From Ruminococcus sp. (lineage in GTDB: Bacteria; Bacillota; Clostridia; Oscillospirales; Ruminococcaceae), in the NCBI GenBank assembly GCA_015066805.1, contig SVNP01000011.1:1-64000 (forward strand): a DNA stretch of 64,000 bases, in the 5' to 3' direction. The translations under genes and the position numbers were made by a program. Within the stretch, counting starts at the first letter, position 1. Every line of letters starts with the position of its first letter. A model generated the notes under the pieces. It saw only the letters and a program-made list of their open reading frames with translations, was not told the DNA's origin and made no database searches. Positions 1 through 7,504 of the stretch are shown in pieces.

Positions 1-154
1 TCATCAGCTTGTGTTTGATGATGTTCCCGACAGGTATTTTATGGCACGACTGAATGATGCGGTGGACTGTGAACGGCTCGTCCGCTCGGCAGGCAGCTTT
101 GAACTGAAGTTTTTCTGCCCAGACCCATTTGCCTATCGAAAGGAGGGGCTACGC
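1..154 (+). pseudogene. Truncated phage distal tail (Dit-like) gene, 3' piece lost
   Basis: The frame is open from base 2. Its residues (VFDDVPDRYFMARL, then SFELKFFCPDPFAY) resemble the N-terminal half of siphovirus distal tail proteins (SPbeta gp17/YomH type), where a conserved CPDPF motif closes the first domain. The similarity stops right after CPDPFAYR, where the AGGAGG ribosome site of the next gene begins, so the rest of the tail gene is missing. The frame continues without a stop into the ABC ATPase, which I read as a recombination junction rather than a designed fusion. The 5' end lies outside the window. Family assignment is from motif memory only. Confidence 0.6.
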
Positions 155-1033
155 ATGAAGCTGGAATGCAAAGGCATCTCCAAGGCATACGGAAAAAAAC
201 TGGCGCTTTCGCCGCTGAATCTGACTTTCACCGAGGGCGTTTACGGTTTGCTGGGTCCAAACGGTGCAGGCAAAACGACATTGATGCATTTGTTGGTTGG
301 ATTGCTTGCATCGGACAGCGGTGAGATTCTGGCAGACGGTATGGAAATCGGCAAGCTGGGGGCAGCGTATCGCTCCAAGCTGGGGTTTTTACCGCAGGAA
401 CCGGGCTTTTATCCCGGATTTACAGGCGAGGAGATCCTGCGGTATTTTGCAAAGCTGAAAGGGCTCAGGCATCCTCAAAAGAATATTGATACTCTGCTGG
501 AGCTTGTCAATCTCACCGATGACCACAAAAAGAAGGTAGGGCAATACAGCGGCGGTATGAAGCGGCGTTTGGGCATTGCCGCTGCGCTGCTGGGAGATCC
601 CGCACTGCTGATTCTGGATGAGCCTACCGCAGGACTTGATCCCAAAGAGCGTATGCGTTTCCGTAACATCATCGGTCAGATCGGTTTTGGAAAGATCGTC
701 ATTCTTGCGACCCATATTGTTTCCGATGTGGAATACATCTCCGATCACTGCATTCTGCTGAAAGAGGGGCATTGCATCGGTGCAGATACGGCAGATGCTT
801 TGAAAGAAAAGATTCGGGGCAAGGTATGGAACACGCCTTCGGATGAAGCAGAAGCGGAGCGTTATGTCATGGAACACGCCTGCGCCAATCTGATCAAATC
901 CGATACGACATTGATGATTCGTTCCGTTTCGGATGCACCACCTTTTGCCCATTCCGTTGCGGCAGAACCGAATCTGGAGGATGTGTACCTCTACTACTTC
1001 AATCAATCGGGGCGGGACGGTGAAGCTCCATGA
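155..1033 (+). CDS. ABC transporter ATP-binding protein (ABC-2 export type)
   Basis: This is the cytoplasmic ATPase of an ABC-2 type exporter. Walker A is GPNGAGKTT, the signature is YSGGMKRRLG, and Walker B is LLILDEPTAGLD, followed by the His-loop sequence ILATH. The length (292 residues) is normal for the family. I chose ATG 155 because AAAGGAGG lies just before it; a longer open frame reaches upstream only because it reads through the truncated phage tail gene. The stop overlaps the permease start by 4 bp, which indicates translational coupling. The substrate is unknown. The gene sits inside the end of an integrated element and may be cargo of it. Confidence 0.9.
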   Translation: MKLECKGISKAYGKKLALSPLNLTFTEGVYGLLGPNGAGKTTLMHLLVGLLASDSGEILADGMEIGKLGAAYRSKLGFLPQEPGFYPGFTGEEILRYFAKLKGLRHPQKNIDTLLELVNLTDDHKKKVGQYSGGMKRRLGIAAALLGDPALLILDEPTAGLDPKERMRFRNIIGQIGFGKIVILATHIVSDVEYISDHCILLKEGHCIGADTADALKEKIRGKVWNTPSDEAEAERYVMEHACANLIKSDTTLMIRSVSDAPPFAHSVAAEPNLEDVYLYYFNQSGRDGEAP

Positions 1034-2064
1034 GCCTGCTTTGGGATGAATGGCGCAAAATCACACAGCATGGTAAAGCAATGCTGATTCTTTCGGTTGC
1101 CATGATTGCTCAGATCGTACTGCCAAGACTTCTGCCTGATCTCACCGAGCTGCCCTATTCCGATACCCTGTACCGCAAATTCACAGCAGAATACGGTGGT
1201 GCTTATTCGGCAGAGATCAGCGAAAACATCAACAACCATTTGCAGGAGATTCAGACCATCTGCGCCGAATATGGCAGCGTACAACAGGCGTATCTGGATG
1301 GAACACTCACCCTAGAGCAGTTCAAAACGGCTACCGATGCCTACGGCATTGCACAGGCTGAGCTTTCCACCATGCAATATCTCTCGGAAAAATGTGCCTA
1401 TCTGGATGGTGCAGAGGACTTTGCCAAATCCATTTTCTACGATACAAACATCAAGCGGTTTCTGGATGACACCGGGTATCCGTTTTTGTTGGTGCTGGCA
1501 CTGCTCTGTGTCATTGTACCGATTTTTGACAGAGAATACCGTTCCGGCATCTACCGTCTCATTTTAACCACGCCCAACGGACATATCCGTGTTGCACTGT
1601 ATAAGCTGATCCCTGCATTTCTGCTGGCGTTCAGCACGTCCCTGCTGTTCAGCGGCATACAGAGTGCGATTTACCTTGCACAGGCCGGAACGGAACATCT
1701 GCATCAACCACTCAGCAATCTGATGGATTACCCCGATTACGGGCAGACTACCGTTTTGCAGTTTTATCTTACCGATGTACTGTACAAAGCCTGCTGTATG
1801 GGATGTGGTTGTCTGGCGGTTTGTATCGTCACTATGCTTTGTCGGGAAACTACGATCAGCCTGTTTTTTTCCGCAGCGGTGCTGATGCTTCCTGCACTGT
1901 CCGCCGACCTGCTGCCGCAAAATGTAGGACGATATCTCTTTTGCGGCATGGGGCTGACAGCACTGTACCCTGCAAACTGTAATATACCATTGCTGTTTTT
2001 GATTCTTCTGATGAAAACAACGGTGTACACACTGGTTGGCATACGGCTTTGGTGCAGGAATTAA
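1030..2064 (+). CDS. ABC-2 type permease
   Basis: This is the membrane partner of the preceding ATPase, with which it overlaps (ATGA). The protein of 344 residues starts with a membrane segment (residues about 16-35), has a long extracytoplasmic region of about 100 residues between segments one and two, and then several hydrophobic stretches towards the C terminus. This is the usual ABC-2 permease architecture. No substrate can be inferred. It ends 23 bp before the truncated tRNA, so it is the last gene of the integrated element. Confidence 0.8.
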   Translation: MSLLWDEWRKITQHGKAMLILSVAMIAQIVLPRLLPDLTELPYSDTLYRKFTAEYGGAYSAEISENINNHLQEIQTICAEYGSVQQAYLDGTLTLEQFKTATDAYGIAQAELSTMQYLSEKCAYLDGAEDFAKSIFYDTNIKRFLDDTGYPFLLVLALLCVIVPIFDREYRSGIYRLILTTPNGHIRVALYKLIPAFLLAFSTSLLFSGIQSAIYLAQAGTEHLHQPLSNLMDYPDYGQTTVLQFYLTDVLYKACCMGCGCLAVCIVTMLCRETTISLFFSAAVLMLPALSADLLPQNVGRYLFCGMGLTALYPANCNIPLLFLILLMKTTVYTLVGIRLWCRN

Positions 2065-2086
2065 CCCCACTGACGTGACGCTGCCA

Positions 2087-2138
2087 TTAGGTTCTCGCGC
2101 CGCAAGGTGTGCAGGTTCGATTCCTGTTACTCGCACCA
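2087..2138 (+). other. 3' part of a class II tRNA (Leu-type): attachment-site remnant
   Basis: The stretch contains a long variable arm (GCGCC, loop GCAA, GGTGT), a T-arm (GCAGG, loop TTCGATT, CCTGT), a 3' acceptor strand and an encoded CCA at 2136-2138. Bases 2088-2090 (TAG) would fit a Leu anticodon followed by G37. The 5' half of the tRNA (acceptor, D-arm) is absent; the bases before 2087 do not pair with the 3' acceptor strand. Integrases of prophages and ICEs commonly recombine in the anticodon or T-arm of tRNA-Leu and leave such a 3' copy at the distal end. I infer an att site. Confidence 0.75.
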
Positions 2139-2142
2139 ACGA

Positions 2143-2168
2143 AATCCCTCGGAATTCCGAGGGATTTT
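2143..2168 (+). terminator. Rho-independent terminator after the tRNA fragment
   Basis: A stem of AAATCCCTCGG with CCGAGGGATTT around a short AATT centre is followed by TTTC. It directly follows the CCA end, as expected if it was the native terminator of the tRNA gene before integration. Confidence 0.8.
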
Positions 2169-2661
2169 TCATTTCCTTATGCCGATTCCCCCTCCACATA
2201 CACTGCTGATTCGAGTGGGAATAGTTCGCTCTAATACATTACCGCCCGAAAAAAACGAACCACTTTTTCGCACATGGATATTTTGCTGCTTCTGTTTCAT
2301 GACGATTACCATTCCAATTTCAAAATACCAAAACAAAAAGGCTCGTACACATCGCACCAAACCGGACACAACAATCTGTGTCCGGCGAAAGGTATGATAT
2401 GTACGAGCCTTGTGACTCAATATAAATAATTATGTGTTATGAAATATGCGGGATAATCCCCTCTTTATTTGTCATAGCATATTTGTCAATTTTTGTCAAG
2501 TTCGCAGCTGAAGGATCATATCCCTCTACTTAGGTCCGATGATGAGTGTTTCGTCATACCGCTGAACTAAGCTGTTTTAATTGACGGCATCAGATTGCAC
2601 GGGACACGGAACATTCCGGCTTCTGACAATAATTATCATTGCTCAAGGTACACTTTTAAGA
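2169..2661. other. Non-coding stretch between tRNA remnant and agrC
   Basis: I see no credible gene here. It holds the long hairpin at 2340-2409 and a partly self-complementary stretch at 2510-2575 (CTTAG paired with CTAAG around a GATGA/TCAT stem). I cannot assign the latter to a known RNA family. Confidence 0.5.
2340..2409 (-). terminator. Long rod-shaped hairpin, terminator of agrAC transcript
   Basis: On the minus strand the arms GGCTCGTACA and TGTACGAGCC extend to a stem of about 19 bp with two G-U wobbles and one mismatch. A small internal loop follows, then a 9-bp stem CCGGACACA/TGTGTCCGG capped by six bases. The outer stem is followed by five T on the minus strand, so it can end transcription coming from agrC. 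It is unusually long for a simple terminator. Confidence 0.65.
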
Positions 2662-3990
2662 TCATCCTGTGGCCATCAGCAATTCAACTTGTGCCACAAA
2701 CCAACCGTCATCTTCATAAAAATCCACACTGCCGTTGTAGCGGTCGGCAATGCGTCGGATCGTCAGAATACCCAAACCATGTTCGGAAGTATTGCCTTTG
2801 GTGGTTTTCAGCTTTGGATTTGTCCGCAGAATGCTTTCTGCAATACGGTTTTTCACGCAAATCACCAATTGACGGTCAATATACGCAATGTTCACAAGAA
2901 TCGCCGGTGAGGGCTGTTGCAGTTCTGCTTCAATGGCATTGTCCAGCAGATGCCCCAGTAAGCTGCAATAATCAATACCTTGAATATCCGGAAGATCCGC
3001 CGGACAGTGACAAGAACATTGTATCTTCTGTTCTTTGGCATAGCTGAGTTTTGTATTCAGAACTGCATTGACAAATGGTTGATTGGTATGAACGATGCAA
3101 GCGGTTGCATTCAAGGATTCGCAGTAAGAATCTAGATACTGCTCTATTTCTGTGCGGTCATTCTCTTGCAGAAGAGCTCTCAGCGAAGTCACTGTAGCAT
3201 TAAAATCATGCCGCAGAATATGGATGGCTTCTTCCTGCTGCCTGACCGTTTCTGCGTATTGCATCTGATATTGCATCTGCATCTTAAGCTGTTCGTTTTC
3301 CAGTACGGTCTGATGATGCCGATTCAGCACAACGATCAGTCGGATCGCTATAAGATTGATAGCAACGATTGTCATATCCACGCCAAGCAGCAAAATCCTG
3401 CTGTTTTGCGTCATCTCCGATTGCAATACAGAGGATTGCACCATTACGATTGCGCCTACGGAAGCGGCAAAGATGCACAGCAGCAGTAACCATTCTGTTT
3501 TATGCAATCGTACTTTGCCTTTGCCAAGAATCTGAAGCAGTATCTGAAAGATGAGATAATTTGCAAGCTGTACGGATACCATCGTCAGCATCCGCAGCAA
3601 TCCTGATTCCGAATAAAGGCTTTCTAACGGTACATTGGTCACTGAACTGATAAAATTGCAGATGGTTGCAGAATTCAGCAGGATACATCCAAGGAAAAAT
3701 ACCGACACAAATGCTTTGGCGAGTAATTTCCCGGGTAAAACAAACAGCGCATACAAAAATACAACCAGGCAATAGATCACCATCAAAGCCCCTTCATAGT
3801 GGTAAGGTGCCATGATCATGTTCAGGAGCGTTGTTGTAAATGCAAACAAAACGGTCAGAACAAGCCAGTGTTTTCGCCCGTGGCGATCCTGCACATCATC
3901 GCCTAAAAAGGTACACACAAAGTGCATACCGATACTGCTTTCAATCAGGGTAATCAGCAGTTCCCAGCACTGCCACAATAAATCTGTCAT
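2662..3990 (-). CDS. agrC: AgrC-like sensor histidine kinase (GHKL type)
   Basis: This membrane receptor kinase probably senses the cyclic peptide made by the neighbouring agrBD. The N-terminal 200 residues are mostly hydrophobic, with six or so segments. Next come a short coiled region and the phosphoacceptor His in ILRHDFNA. The GHKL ATPase follows, with its N box (HLLDNAIEAE) and G box (EHGLGILTI), ending at residue 442. It lacks a classical HisKA domain, as AgrC proteins do. It overlaps agrA by 4 bp (ATGA) and is co-transcribed with it. Confidence 0.9.
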   Translation of the reverse strand: MTDLLWQCWELLITLIESSIGMHFVCTFLGDDVQDRHGRKHWLVLTVLFAFTTTLLNMIMAPYHYEGALMVIYCLVVFLYALFVLPGKLLAKAFVSVFFLGCILLNSATICNFISSVTNVPLESLYSESGLLRMLTMVSVQLANYLIFQILLQILGKGKVRLHKTEWLLLLCIFAASVGAIVMVQSSVLQSEMTQNSRILLLGVDMTIVAINLIAIRLIVVLNRHHQTVLENEQLKMQMQYQMQYAETVRQQEEAIHILRHDFNATVTSLRALLQENDRTEIEQYLDSYCESLNATACIVHTNQPFVNAVLNTKLSYAKEQKIQCSCHCPADLPDIQGIDYCSLLGHLLDNAIEAELQQPSPAILVNIAYIDRQLVICVKNRIAESILRTNPKLKTTKGNTSEHGLGILTIRRIADRYNGSVDFYEDDGWFVAQVELLMATG

Positions 3991-4718
3991 AAAATCTCTC
4001 GCATCCGATCTCTGTATTTTTGCTCTGTCGCTTCCCTGTAAGTACGTCCAAGGGGCAATGTTACGCCCGAGAATAATTCCACATTGGAAAAGCGCGACAA
4101 ATTCAGCTTTTTTACCGCATGAATATTCACAATAAACCGTCGGTGAATCCGAACAAACGCATATTGCACCATCAGTTCTTCGGCTTCGGTGATGGTTTGC
4201 CGTATCTGGATCAGGCTTTTGTTATTTAAGTGATAATCCGTAAAATGCGAACGGCTTTCCAGATAGAGAATATCACGGACACAAACAGTACGTTGTTCCC
4301 CAACACCCATATCCAGAGTCAGCAGTTCGTTTCGCTTTACATATGCAATAATCTTTCTGGCTACGCTTCTCAAGGATTCCTGCAATATTTGACGATCACC
4401 CTTTTGTACGAAATAAAAGGGGCGGTAATTGAAGCTGTCATACACCAGCTCGCTCTTTGAGGATACAAACAGGATCAATGGCTTATCCGATTGACGGCGG
4501 ATCTCCTTTGCAATATCAAAGCCGTTGCAATCGGGCATATAGATATCCAGAAACAGAATGTCAAAGGGTTCTGCGGAATGTGCATCCAGTAATTCTTTGC
4601 CGCCGGAAAAACAAAAAAGCTTACAGGAGAAGGTTTCATTTGCAAAGGTTTCCGCTACCACTTTTTCCACTTGCTTGAGCATGATGGGGTCATCATCACA
4701 GATCGCAGCACGCATCAT
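3987..4718 (-). CDS. agrA: AgrA-like LytTR response regulator
   Basis: A receiver domain (residues 1-125; acidic ICDDD, phospho-acceptor Asp in FLDIYMPDCNG) is followed by a LytTR DNA-binding domain (about 140-243; LESRSHFTDYH, FVRIHRRFIVN). The partner kinase is agrC downstream. I chose the ATG at 4718 (second Met at 4715) because AAAGGAG lies 11 bp before it; a longer frame upstream only translates the promoter and operator. LytTR proteins bind pairs of direct repeats about two helix turns apart, which is exactly what lies upstream at 4787-4825 and again at 40457-40495. Confidence 0.92.
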   Translation of the reverse strand: MMRAAICDDDPIMLKQVEKVVAETFANETFSCKLFCFSGGKELLDAHSAEPFDILFLDIYMPDCNGFDIAKEIRRQSDKPLILFVSSKSELVYDSFNYRPFYFVQKGDRQILQESLRSVARKIIAYVKRNELLTLDMGVGEQRTVCVRDILYLESRSHFTDYHLNNKSLIQIRQTITEAEELMVQYAFVRIHRRFIVNIHAVKKLNLSRFSNVELFSGVTLPLGRTYREATEQKYRDRMREIL

Positions 4719-4748
4719 TTTTACAAAATCTCCTTTGTCGTTTTTTAC

Positions 4749-4777
4749 ATTATACCAGATATTTTGAAGGACTTCAA
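4749..4777 (-). promoter_or_regulatory. agrA-agrC promoter
   Basis: Minus strand: -35 TTGAAG (4777-4772), 17-bp spacer, -10 TATAAT (4754-4749). The -35 lies 9 bp from the edge of the operator. Confidence 0.8.
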
Positions 4778-4786
4778 GGGGGGTTC

Positions 4787-4825
4787 GTCGTCGTTCGTGC
4801 CAAAGTTGCGTCGTTCGTGCCAAAT
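4787..4825 (+). promoter_or_regulatory. Probable AgrA (LytTR) operator, two 20-bp-spaced direct repeats
   Basis: The unit CGTCGTTCGTGCCAAA occurs twice with a period of 20 bp. The core GTCGTTCGT matches the LytTR half-site pattern (WMMGTTNRK) at seven of nine positions. It sits between divergent -35 boxes, 13 bp before that of agrBD and 9 bp from that of agrAC. All 39 bp recur, inverted, at 40457-40495. Binding by AgrA is inference. Confidence 0.75.
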
Positions 4826-4838
4826 TTTCCAAAAACTC

Positions 4839-4867
4839 TTGACTTTTCATTTTTTCATGATTATAAT
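4839..4867 (+). promoter_or_regulatory. agrB-agrD promoter
   Basis: -35 TTGACT (4839-4844), 17-bp spacer, -10 TATAAT (4862-4867). The operator ends 13 bp upstream of the -35, a position suited to class II-type activation. Confidence 0.88.
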
Positions 4868-4919
4868 GCTGGTAACGATGAAACCGCTCTTATCATCATA
4901 AAACGAAGGGGGAAAAGTG

Positions 4920-5564
4920 ATGTATCATAAGATTGCATGGTGGATGGTCGGGAAGCTGCATCGATGCAACCCGGCATTGGATGACAAGGACGCACAGGAG
5001 ATCTGTGCTTACGGAATCGAGATCACACTCTCCACGATGATGAATTTTGTGTTGCTGCTTGTGATCGGTGCGTTGACTCATACATTGATCCCTGCGGTGC
5101 TGTTTGGTGTAATTTTTGCTATCATCCGGCTGTACATCGGAGGATATCACTGTACCGGCTATTGGCAGTGTAATCTGACGTTCTGCGGCATCTATCTTTT
5201 GGTGATCCTGCTTGGAAAATTACTGACTCCCTATTGCGGAATCGATTATGAAATTCTGATTCTTATGTGGTGCGGTCTGGGCATCTGGTATCTCGGACCC
5301 GTAGAAAACTTGCACAAACCGACAACAGAAGCGCAACGAAAGCAGTGCCATACCATTGCTAAGGGCATTTTCCTTGCAGATTGTGCCATTGCCATCGGCT
5401 GCTATCTCATGGAGCCGTTTTATGGCGTGGTGGCAGCTTTGTCATTGCTTTCGGTTGTGGCATTGTTGCCGATTGGAACACTTACAGAAAGGAGGAGACG
5501 CTATGAAGCTGAAAAACAAGCTGGCACAGAGCCTGACTGCCTGTGCAACAAGCATTGCTCGTAA
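4920..5564 (+). CDS. agrB: AgrB-type autoinducer-processing peptidase
   Basis: This integral membrane cysteine protease should cut the AgrD precursor and close the peptide ring. The protein has 214 residues with several hydrophobic segments. The catalytic pair is visible as His77 in IGGYH and Cys84 seven residues later, which is the same spacing and even the same numbering as Staphylococcus aureus AgrB. I chose ATG 4920 over GTG 4917 because the GAAGGGGG site gives 7-bp spacing. Its 3' end overlaps agrD by 62 bp in another frame, so the two are translationally linked. Confidence 0.92.
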   Translation: MYHKIAWWMVGKLHRCNPALDDKDAQEICAYGIEITLSTMMNFVLLLVIGALTHTLIPAVLFGVIFAIIRLYIGGYHCTGYWQCNLTFCGIYLLVILLGKLLTPYCGIDYEILILMWCGLGIWYLGPVENLHKPTTEAQRKQCHTIAKGIFLADCAIAIGCYLMEPFYGVVAALSLLSVVALLPIGTLTERRRRYEAEKQAGTEPDCLCNKHCS

Positions 5565-5640
5565 GGCTGCCGGTCAGGTATCTGTTGGCTTTACCCATCA
5601 GCCCAAGGAGCCTGCTGCTCTGAAGAAGCAGAGCAAGTAA
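5503..5640 (+). CDS. agrD: AgrD-like autoinducing peptide precursor with Ser in place of ring Cys
   Basis: The protein has 45 residues: an amphipathic N-terminal leader (about 1-22), a core ending QVSVGFT (25-31), and an acidic/basic tail beginning HQPKEP. The tail matches the clostridial AgrD pattern; in Clostridium perfringens the mature peptide TSACLWFT is followed by HQPEEP. By that alignment the ring would be Ser27-Val-Gly-Phe-Thr31. The ring-forming residue is then Ser (lactone) rather than Cys (thiolactone); the only Cys (14) lies in the leader. Serine rings are known in S. intermedius. GGAGG precedes the ATG by 6 bp. Confidence 0.85.
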   Translation: MKLKNKLAQSLTACATSIARKAAGQVSVGFTHQPKEPAALKKQSK

Positions 5641-5700
5641 ACCCAATGTTTGCAGGGTGCCCGTTGTATGACGGGCATCCCAATAACAAACGGTAACACT

Positions 5701-5736
5701 GCACAAATCGCTTGATCCGATTTTGTGCTTTTCTCA
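5701..5736 (+). terminator. agrBD terminator
   Basis: GCACAAATCG pairs with CGATTTTGTGC around CTTGATC, followed by TTTTCTC. A second GC-rich hairpin (GGGTGCCCGT with ACGGGCATCCC) lies just before it at 5655-5681. Confidence 0.75.
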
Positions 5737-5973
5737 AAGACCACAAGAAATTTCGCAACAATCGAAAAGTCAGAACTTGGGGATCATGGATCTGACGAGT
5801 AGGAAAATAACGCCTGTCCCAAGGGGCTGTTTCCATTTCTGTTTGCTTATTTCTTTTTCTCGGCGGTGGTCGTTTCTGCAACTATATCGATCGCCGCAGG
5901 CAGGCTGCCCGTCCACACACCGCGGGCAGCTTGTCACCATAGAGCTTTGATGTTGTATTATTCGGGGATGTGA
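5737..5973. other. Non-coding stretch
   Basis: I see no supported gene. A hairpin with CTGCCCG and CGGGCAG arms lies near 5905-5932. Short open frames on both strands here show no recognisable domain. Confidence 0.5.
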
Positions 5974-6195
5974 GTCCGATGCATTAAGATAATATTGAGT
6001 CACAATGTGAATGGTGATGGTCGAATTAGTAACGAAGACAGAGTTCTCATAACTCAGTTTGTAGCAGAAATGCAAACGCTTACTTATGACCAGTATGTTG
6101 CAGCTGATGTCAATTTTGATAACATTGTTAACAACGTTGATGCTGCGATTATCAATCAGTATGTGGCTGGAACTCGAAATTCGTTCTTTAGCTAA
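5974..6195 (+). pseudogene. Orphan dockerin module, probably the 3' end of a broken gene
   Basis: The frame opened at 5974 encodes two calcium-binding dockerin repeats: VNGDGRISNEDRVLITQFVA and, 22 residues on, ADVNFDNIVNNVDAAIINQY. No enzyme domain, no signal peptide and no ATG start precede them; the first possible start is a TTG at 5995 without a convincing ribosome site. A stop lies in frame at 5971. This looks like a C-terminal remnant of a cellulosomal protein left after deletion. A very short expressed dockerin peptide cannot be excluded. Confidence 0.65.
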
Positions 6196-6249
6196 TACTG
6201 GAGAATGATCGCTAGCTTTCAATCTACTTTATACGGAAGGATGATTATC

Positions 6250-7311
6250 ATGAAGAAATACTGCGTTTGGATGTTATCTCTTGCAGTTCTCGCCAACGCT
6301 ATGGCATCCCCTGTTTACGCCGAAGAAACCCCAACATTCGTAGTGGAAAACGGTGCGCTGGTAATTCCCGATGGCATGACGGAAGAAGATGCAACCATAT
6401 ACTATCAGCAATATTTGCAATATCTGTATGAAAATGGAGATGCCAACTGCATTACGCCCGGCAATATTGTAATTGAGCCGGATGCATCCACATTACTTTC
6501 TGTTTCTTACAGCATGGCAGTGCCTTTTACATCGGTTACGGCAGATCTGTTATTGCCTGACGGAATCGTTCCCGATGTATCCGCAATGCGTGAAACCACA
6601 GTCAGTGCATCTGCAGATCGTGGAGATCTCAATGGTAATGGCGTTTTGGATTTGTCTGATATCCGCTTGGCACAGGATGAGTACAACCATAATCAGATGA
6701 TGAACAGTATCTTAGGTACAAACAGAATGCAAGCCGATATGAACGAAGACGGTAACTTTGACAGTCAGGATGTTTTTATGATGTATGAACAATATTGTTC
6801 CGATATGCTGGCAGCCAACACATTCTATGTATACGGTGGAAACACCGGTTTTGTCGCATATGATTCTGAAAATGGAAAGATCGTCTTTTTGTCATTACCT
6901 TCTTCTACAAGCAGTATTTTGATCCGGTGTCCTATTCTTGCCAACAACGCAAATTTTGTTCGTGGCGAAGTTACTTTACAAAATGTGCACAGCGAATACT
7001 TTACTACGGACCAGTTCCCTGTGGGATTTACAGAGGATGCAGTTGATCTTTCCGCCTACGAATTGATTGGCGAGCAAGTGCCCACAGTAGCAAAAAAGGG
7101 TATCATTTCTGCGTCCGGCTATGGTGATATCAACACCGATGGCAAAATGACCATTTCGGATGCCATTATGCTTTCCCGCTATGTTGCGGAGGATACCACT
7201 GTACCCATTACCGATGCAGGTATTGCAGTTGCCGATCTCAACGAAGACGGCAATGTGAATGCAGATGATACCACGGTATTGCTGAAAATGCTGGCAGGTA
7301 TGGCACAGTAA
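6250..7311 (+). CDS. Secreted protein with two dockerin modules
   Basis: The protein of 353 residues has a signal peptide (about 1-24, ending SPVYA). One dockerin-like module lies in the middle (about 126-185; DLNGNGVLDLSDIRLAQDEY and ADMNEDGNFDSQDVFMMYEQ). A second is at the C terminus (about 292-353; GDINTDGKMTISDAIMLSRY and ADLNEDGNVNADDTTVLLKM). The parts between (25-120 and 190-285) match no enzyme I recognise. ATG 6250 was chosen because GGAAGG at 6235-6240 would be too close to the earlier ATG at 6241. Its role may be linking or modulating scaffoldin binding. Confidence 0.82.
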   Translation: MKKYCVWMLSLAVLANAMASPVYAEETPTFVVENGALVIPDGMTEEDATIYYQQYLQYLYENGDANCITPGNIVIEPDASTLLSVSYSMAVPFTSVTADLLLPDGIVPDVSAMRETTVSASADRGDLNGNGVLDLSDIRLAQDEYNHNQMMNSILGTNRMQADMNEDGNFDSQDVFMMYEQYCSDMLAANTFYVYGGNTGFVAYDSENGKIVFLSLPSSTSSILIRCPILANNANFVRGEVTLQNVHSEYFTTDQFPVGFTEDAVDLSAYELIGEQVPTVAKKGIISASGYGDINTDGKMTISDAIMLSRYVAEDTTVPITDAGIAVADLNEDGNVNADDTTVLLKMLAGMAQ

Positions 7312-7317
7312 ACATAA

Positions 7318-7352
7318 AACCGTCCCGGAAGAACACACTTCCGGGACGTTTG
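7318..7352 (+). terminator. Rho-independent terminator
   Basis: CGTCCCGGAAG pairs with CTTCCGGGACG around AACACA, followed by TTTG. It closes the preceding dockerin gene. Confidence 0.85.
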
Positions 7353-7445
7353 CTTTGCTCAATCAAATGGAAGACGGATATTTCCCGGTCATACAAGATA
7401 GACCGCCCCTCTCCCCTGTTGGGTATACATCTGATTTCATTGCAC

Positions 7446-7474
7446 TTGAATACGCAGACAAAATATGATATAAT
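7446..7474 (+). promoter_or_regulatory. Promoter of the response-regulator operon
   Basis: -35 TTGAAT, 17-bp spacer, -10 TATAAT, about 30 bp before the start codon of the regulator. Confidence 0.8.
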
Positions 7475-7504
7475 AAACAAAGCATTCAAGAAAGGAACCA
7501 CGCC

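Noticed and set aside
1564-2199. Minus-strand open frame across the tRNA fragment
   Set aside because: Its VTGIEPAHLAA-type residues are the usual false translation of a tRNA 3' end.
2510-2575. tRNA-like stretch between the element end and agrC
   Set aside because: A GTTCAGCGGTATGAC segment recalls a D-arm, but no acceptor stem, T-arm or anticodon loop can be formed around it.
5723-5950. Open frames between agrD and the dockerin fragment
   Set aside because: They have no ribosome site, no domain and overlap hairpins; I regard them as chance frames.
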